Below are positions 63,914 to 64,000 of a DNA stretch of 64,000 nucleotides, piece by piece. The notes under the pieces were generated by a model that made no database searches, was not told the origin of the DNA, and saw nothing but the letters and a program-made list of their open reading frames with translations. How positions within the stretch are numbered: position 1 is the stretch's first letter; the number at the start of each line of letters is the position of its first letter. Origin of the DNA: Streptomyces dioscori (lineage in GTDB: Bacteria > Actinomycetota > Actinomycetes > Streptomycetales > Streptomycetaceae); assembly GCF_003024195.1 (NCBI RefSeq), contig NZ_KZ679039.1, positions 598,285 through 662,284 of the forward strand. The letters are read 5' to 3'. The translations under genes were made by a program, and so were the position numbers.

Positions 63914-64000
63914 GTGAGAAGCCGTCCGGGAAGCCGCCCGAGGAGCACGGGGAGTCGGGAGAATCCGGGGGGTCCGGGGAGTCCGTGGGACTCGGGGAGT
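63910..64000 (+). CDS. Start of a gene cut by the window end
   Basis: GTG 63910, coupled to the upstream stop, opens a frame that stays open to the last base: VSEKPSGKPPEEHGESGESG and onward, Glu/Gly/Ser-rich. Only 30 codons are visible, so no function can be assigned. Confidence 0.5.
   Translation, partial: MSEKPSGKPPEEHGESGESGGSGESVGLGE

Overview
The window is a GC-rich actinobacterial chromosome segment, almost certainly from a Streptomyces. The evidence is strong third-position GC bias in every gene, many GTG starts and GTGA/ATGA overlaps, XRE(DUF5753)+DUF397+ATPase modules, and the sporulation regulators WhiD and BldM next to each other. It also has a perfect BldN-type promoter before bldM, CIRCE-controlled groES-groEL1, rare TTA codons, and many copies of the Streptomyces intergenic element with core CAGTTCCCCGCGCCCCT. 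No tRNA, rRNA, phage, CRISPR array or intact transposase was seen.

Layout. 0-1.35 kb: a Roadblock-like and a DUF4388-like protein (minus strand). 1.6-8.9 kb: a PLP fold-III decarboxylase diverges from a histidine-utilisation operon (hutU, an M20 amidohydrolase, hutF, hutI). 8.9-10.6 kb: a DUF397/XRE pair diverging from an RsbW-like ATPase, with a palindromic operator between them. 10.6-14.8 kb: an ECF-like sigma factor fused to a zinc-binding anti-sigma segment, a membrane helix and a ricin-type lectin; then a SigB/SigF-type sigma factor, a STAS anti-anti-sigma factor and an anti-sigma ATPase. 15.1-19.5 kb: a four-gene cell-surface operon (two sortase-signal proteins around a DUF916-like and a neocarzinostatin-like membrane protein). 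19.7-27.5 kb: a POT peptide transporter, a two-component system, a GtrA-family protein, purK-purE and a renal-dipeptidase-like enzyme. 27.5-30.7 kb: a methyltransferase and two tandem lipoprotein polysaccharide deacetylases.

31.0-33.1 kb: groES-groEL1. 33.3-35.8 kb: SDR and MOSC proteins and a LysR regulator. 35.9-38.2 kb: whiD, bldM, a MITE-like element and an ECF sigma gene (probably shbA). 38.5-41.3 kb: guaB and a guaB3-type paralogue. 41.3-42.0 kb: a tandemly duplicated, terminator-bearing unit with a tiny Arg/Trp-rich ORF. 42.0-45.2 kb: a nucleotide-sugar dehydrogenase-like protein and glpD. 45.6-56.7 kb: five consecutive Ser/Thr kinase-family membrane proteins, one a pseudokinase. 57.1-64.0 kb: a diacylglycerol-kinase-like enzyme, succinate-semialdehyde dehydrogenase, a GMC oxidoreductase with a ferredoxin-like Cys cluster, an LAETG surface protein, a tiny repeat ORF and the start of a further gene.

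From memory of S. coelicolor gene numbers, the left part corresponds to SCO3073 down to SCO3058 and the right part to SCO4761 up to SCO4781. The join near 28-31 kb looks like an endpoint of an inversion roughly symmetric about oriC. Functional themes are histidine and purine metabolism, partner-switching sigma control, developmental regulation, surface display and a dense Ser/Thr phosphorylation locus. The strongest candidates for undescribed biology are the surface operon at 15-19.5 kb, the kinase locus with its pseudokinase, the duplicated element at 41.6-41.95 kb, and the repeat-peptide ORF at 63.8 kb.
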